Shown here one piece after another: positions 63,859-64,000 of a stretch of DNA of 64,000 nt (its first letter is position 1; every line of letters starts with the position of its first letter). The stretch is from the NCBI RefSeq assembly GCF_012958305.1, contig NZ_JABBYO010000001.1, positions 186,001 to 250,000 of the forward strand, in the 5' to 3' direction. The DNA is from Tautonia rosea (lineage in GTDB: Bacteria > Planctomycetota > Planctomycetia > Isosphaerales > Isosphaeraceae). The position numbers and the translations under genes were made by a program. Below the pieces are notes generated by a model. It was not told where the DNA came from. It saw only the letters and a list, made by a program, of their open reading frames with translations, and did no database searches.

Positions 63859-64000
63859 ATGACCGGACTTCGCGGGCTCCTGGTGACGGGGACCGACACG
63901 GGCGTGGGCAAGACCCGCGTTTCGTCGGCAATCGTGGCGACCCTGGTGGCGCAGGGGGAACGCGTCGGGGCACTCAAGCCGGTGGCGAGCGGGGCCGATC
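63859..64000 (+). CDS. bioD: Dethiobiotin synthetase (5' part; rest outside window)
   Basis: The first 47 codons of a BioD-type protein. The P-loop region 'LLVTGTDTGVGKTRVSSAI' and the substrate region 'ALKPVASG' are diagnostic of dethiobiotin synthetase, which forms the ureido ring of dethiobiotin in the biotin pathway. ATG 63859 is used, 31 bp after the DUF429 stop. The frame runs off the right edge. Confidence 0.88.
   Translation, partial: MTGLRGLLVTGTDTGVGKTRVSSAIVATLVAQGERVGALKPVASGAD

Noticed and set aside
1-64000. tRNA, rRNA, CRISPR arrays, transposases and phage genes
   Set aside because: I looked for T-arm-like sequence, regular direct repeats and transposase or integrase motifs and found none that hold up; a tRNAscan run would be needed to exclude a tRNA fully.

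Overview
The window looks like a chromosomal segment of a GC-rich member of the Planctomycetota, most likely of the Isosphaeraceae type. This is inferred from the family mix: two DUF1549/DUF1553 cytochrome-like proteins each followed by a DUF1501 protein, a DUF1559 prepilin-like protein, a PEP-CTERM protein, a DUF1080 protein, a DUF1570-type metallopeptidase, exported TIM-barrel isomerase-like proteins and 'NPYxxP' membrane proteins. No rRNA, tRNA, insertion sequence or CRISPR array was recognised.

Layout. 1-3.9 kb: a lipoprotein cut by the window edge, an HtrA/DegP-type protease and a divergent RlmN-like radical SAM protein. 4.0-19.4 kb: a long plus-strand series of two DUF1549/1553 + DUF1501 pairs, L-rhamnose isomerase, a three-gene sugar ABC importer whose last gene fuses permease and substrate-binding protein, and a DUF1080 protein; together they read as a rhamnose or rhamnoglycan utilisation locus. 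19.4-25.2 kb: VanZ-like, nitrilase and lipoprotein hydrolase genes on the minus strand, then an OpuC/EgtU-type ABC transporter and pterin dehydratase. 25.1-29.2 kb: a minus-strand run of glycosyltransferase, tandem kinase and metallopeptidase. 29.4-31.7 kb: an isomerase-like protein, a small unknown and a CxxCxxCC-type protein, followed by about 1 kb nearly empty of genes (31.65-32.70 kb).

32.7-41.4 kb: altronate/galactarate dehydratase-like enzyme, a membrane GT-C glycosyltransferase, a UGT-like glycosyltransferase, an extended SDR, two overlapping FHA genes and an AsmA-like protein on the opposite strand. 41.6-47.4 kb: a complete seven-gene mrp (mnh) cation/proton antiporter operon in which every gene junction overlaps. 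47.5-51.2 kb: a second exported isomerase-like protein, an NHL-repeat protein, and a minus-strand TPR lipoprotein with a DUF6928-like protein.

51.3-53.65 kb is the most interesting part: a LacI/cre-like operator, a promoter, a full cobalamin riboswitch, then a DUF1559 prepilin-like protein and a DUF4465-type PEP-CTERM protein, closed by a strong hairpin. DUF4465-type proteins are, from memory, linked to surface vitamin B12 binding in Bacteroidetes (BtuH), so this may be a planctomycete surface B12-capture module. 53.66-64 kb: trpS, a ComEC protein fused to an alpha/beta hydrolase, a coiled-coil protein, a ferredoxin translationally coupled to a PhyH-type dioxygenase, a tandem duplication of [small membrane gene + dapF start] that has left a dapF fragment, intact dapF, a DUF429 protein and the start of bioD.
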